From positions 26,122,015-26,186,014 of the forward strand of contig OU015528.1 of the NCBI GenBank assembly GCA_907165065.1: a DNA stretch of 64,000 nt. The letters are read 5' to 3'. Made by a program: the position numbers and the translations under genes. Source of the stretch: Caprimulgus europaeus (lineage: Eukaryota > Chordata > Aves > Caprimulgiformes > Caprimulgidae). The notes under the pieces were generated by a model, which ran no database searches, was not told where the DNA came from, and saw only the letters and a list, made by a program, of their open reading frames with translations. Numbering within the stretch: the first letter of the stretch is position 1; each line of letters starts with the position of its first letter. Of this stretch, positions 63,401-64,000 are shown in pieces.

Positions 63401-64000
63401 TATGAAGAATTTGAGAAGGTAGGAAAATATCCCTTCCTCAGTGTAGAGCGTCATTCAGGGAAGAATCTCAAACATATGCCCAGTAATCTAAAATACACCC
63501 ACTGATTTTTCAGAAAATTTACATTTCTTGATCTTGCAACCAGTTACTTGTATCCATAAGTTCATTCTCTATAATTTGCAATGATAACCTTTTTTTAAGG
63601 TTTCCTTATTAAAGGTTTCAATTTTAGAAATGAGTCAGTGTGTTTCTGTCCACAAATAAATTGCCAAGGGGATAGGCAAGTTTCCTTGTCAGCATAGGAA
63701 TGTTTGGACATGAGGTAGCAAAGTGTAGAGTTTATCTTTGTCATACTATAGAATAATGTTGAATAATTAATTAACTTTTTTTAGTTACACTGCTCTACAG
63801 TACATACAATAAACTAATCTTACTGCTTTTCACAGCCAGTTAGTCATGAGTGGAAAAAAATTAAAAATGGACATAGAATGAGATGAGACAATATTATAGC
63901 ATCCAGCAACTGGACTCCAAACCCTTTAGAGCTGGGGCAGTGTTATTCTCCTTAAGCCTCCATTGCACTAGAGCAGCCCAACAGTTACAGTTCTGTGGAA
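60412..64000. other. Unique-looking intronic sequence to the window end
   Basis: No gene, RNA or recognisable transposon. T14 lies at 61421-61434. The minus frame at 62972-63205 is compositionally unbiased but has no recognisable homology and is read as chance. Confidence 0.5.
60593..60611. repeat. Poly(T) tract, 19 T
   Basis: This is an uninterrupted T run after a tgatgatgatg repeat. No retroposon body is recognised to either side. Confidence 0.9.

Larger units (their letters stand above)
43172..64000 (+). other. PDZRN4: Long downstream intron of the PDZRN-family gene (5' part)
   Basis: It starts with a consensus donor gtaaga and runs off the window. No PDZ2-encoding exon or other host coding exon is visible. 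It contains an ERV fragment (49690-50960), two CR1 pieces (55060-55340 and 59248-59715), an LTR (59763-60411), homopolymer tracts and CNE-like stretches. The rest is AT-rich sequence in which I see no gene. Confidence 0.8.

Noticed and set aside
43172..64000. Search for the next PDZRN exon (start of PDZ2, EVELCRVSSQ-type)
   Set aside because: No segment with this coding sequence and flanking splice sites was found; it must lie beyond the window.
1..64000. CRISPR arrays, bacterial operons, rRNA or intact tRNA genes
   Set aside because: None seen; the window is vertebrate intronic DNA. The only tRNA-like signal is the SINE-like relic at about 20113.

Overview
The window looks like intronic DNA from a bird genome. 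It is AT-rich and carries many 5'-truncated CR1 LINE copies with the typical avian 3' tail (short repeats of the ATTCTATGAT kind). It also carries LTRs that begin TGTCCTGG and end in GTCA-type sequence, and a second ERV family with a minisatellite. These retroviral families are the kind seen in neoavian and passerine birds. That assignment rests on remembered repeat families, not on a search.

Only two host coding exons are convincing, both on the + strand. They are 40615-40868 and 43069-43171. They splice in phase (GT/AG, phase 2 across a 2.2-kb intron) and encode the end of the first PDZ domain and the linker to the second PDZ domain of a PDZRN3/PDZRN4 (LNX3/LNX4) E3 ubiquitin ligase. The paralogue is more likely PDZRN4. 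The rest of the window is then the 3' part of a very long upstream intron (1-40614), the short intron (40869-43068) and the 5' part of another long intron (from 43172). I found no RING, zinc-finger, PDZ2 or C-terminal exon here.

Layout: 1-2000 holds a CR1 split by a solo LTR. 2840-3500 is CNE-like unique sequence. CR1 fragments lie at 4143, 6174, 9905, 23505, 28680, 55060 and 59248. A tRNA-related SINE relic is at about 20113. A second copy of the first LTR family lies antisense inside the short intron (42135-42793). An ERV fragment with a minisatellite is at 49690-50960, and an LTR with visible TATA and poly(A) signals is at 59763-60411. Several AT-rich, ATTA-motif-rich stretches look like conserved non-coding elements, but this cannot be tested without an alignment.

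The most interesting host signal is a candidate alternative terminal exon at 41458-41644 between the two PDZRN exons. It has a good acceptor, the same incoming phase as the normal downstream exon, 62 open codons and a stop. Sense-strand AATAAA hexamers lie about 640 bp further on, inside the antisense LTR. If used, it would give a truncated protein ending just after PDZ1.
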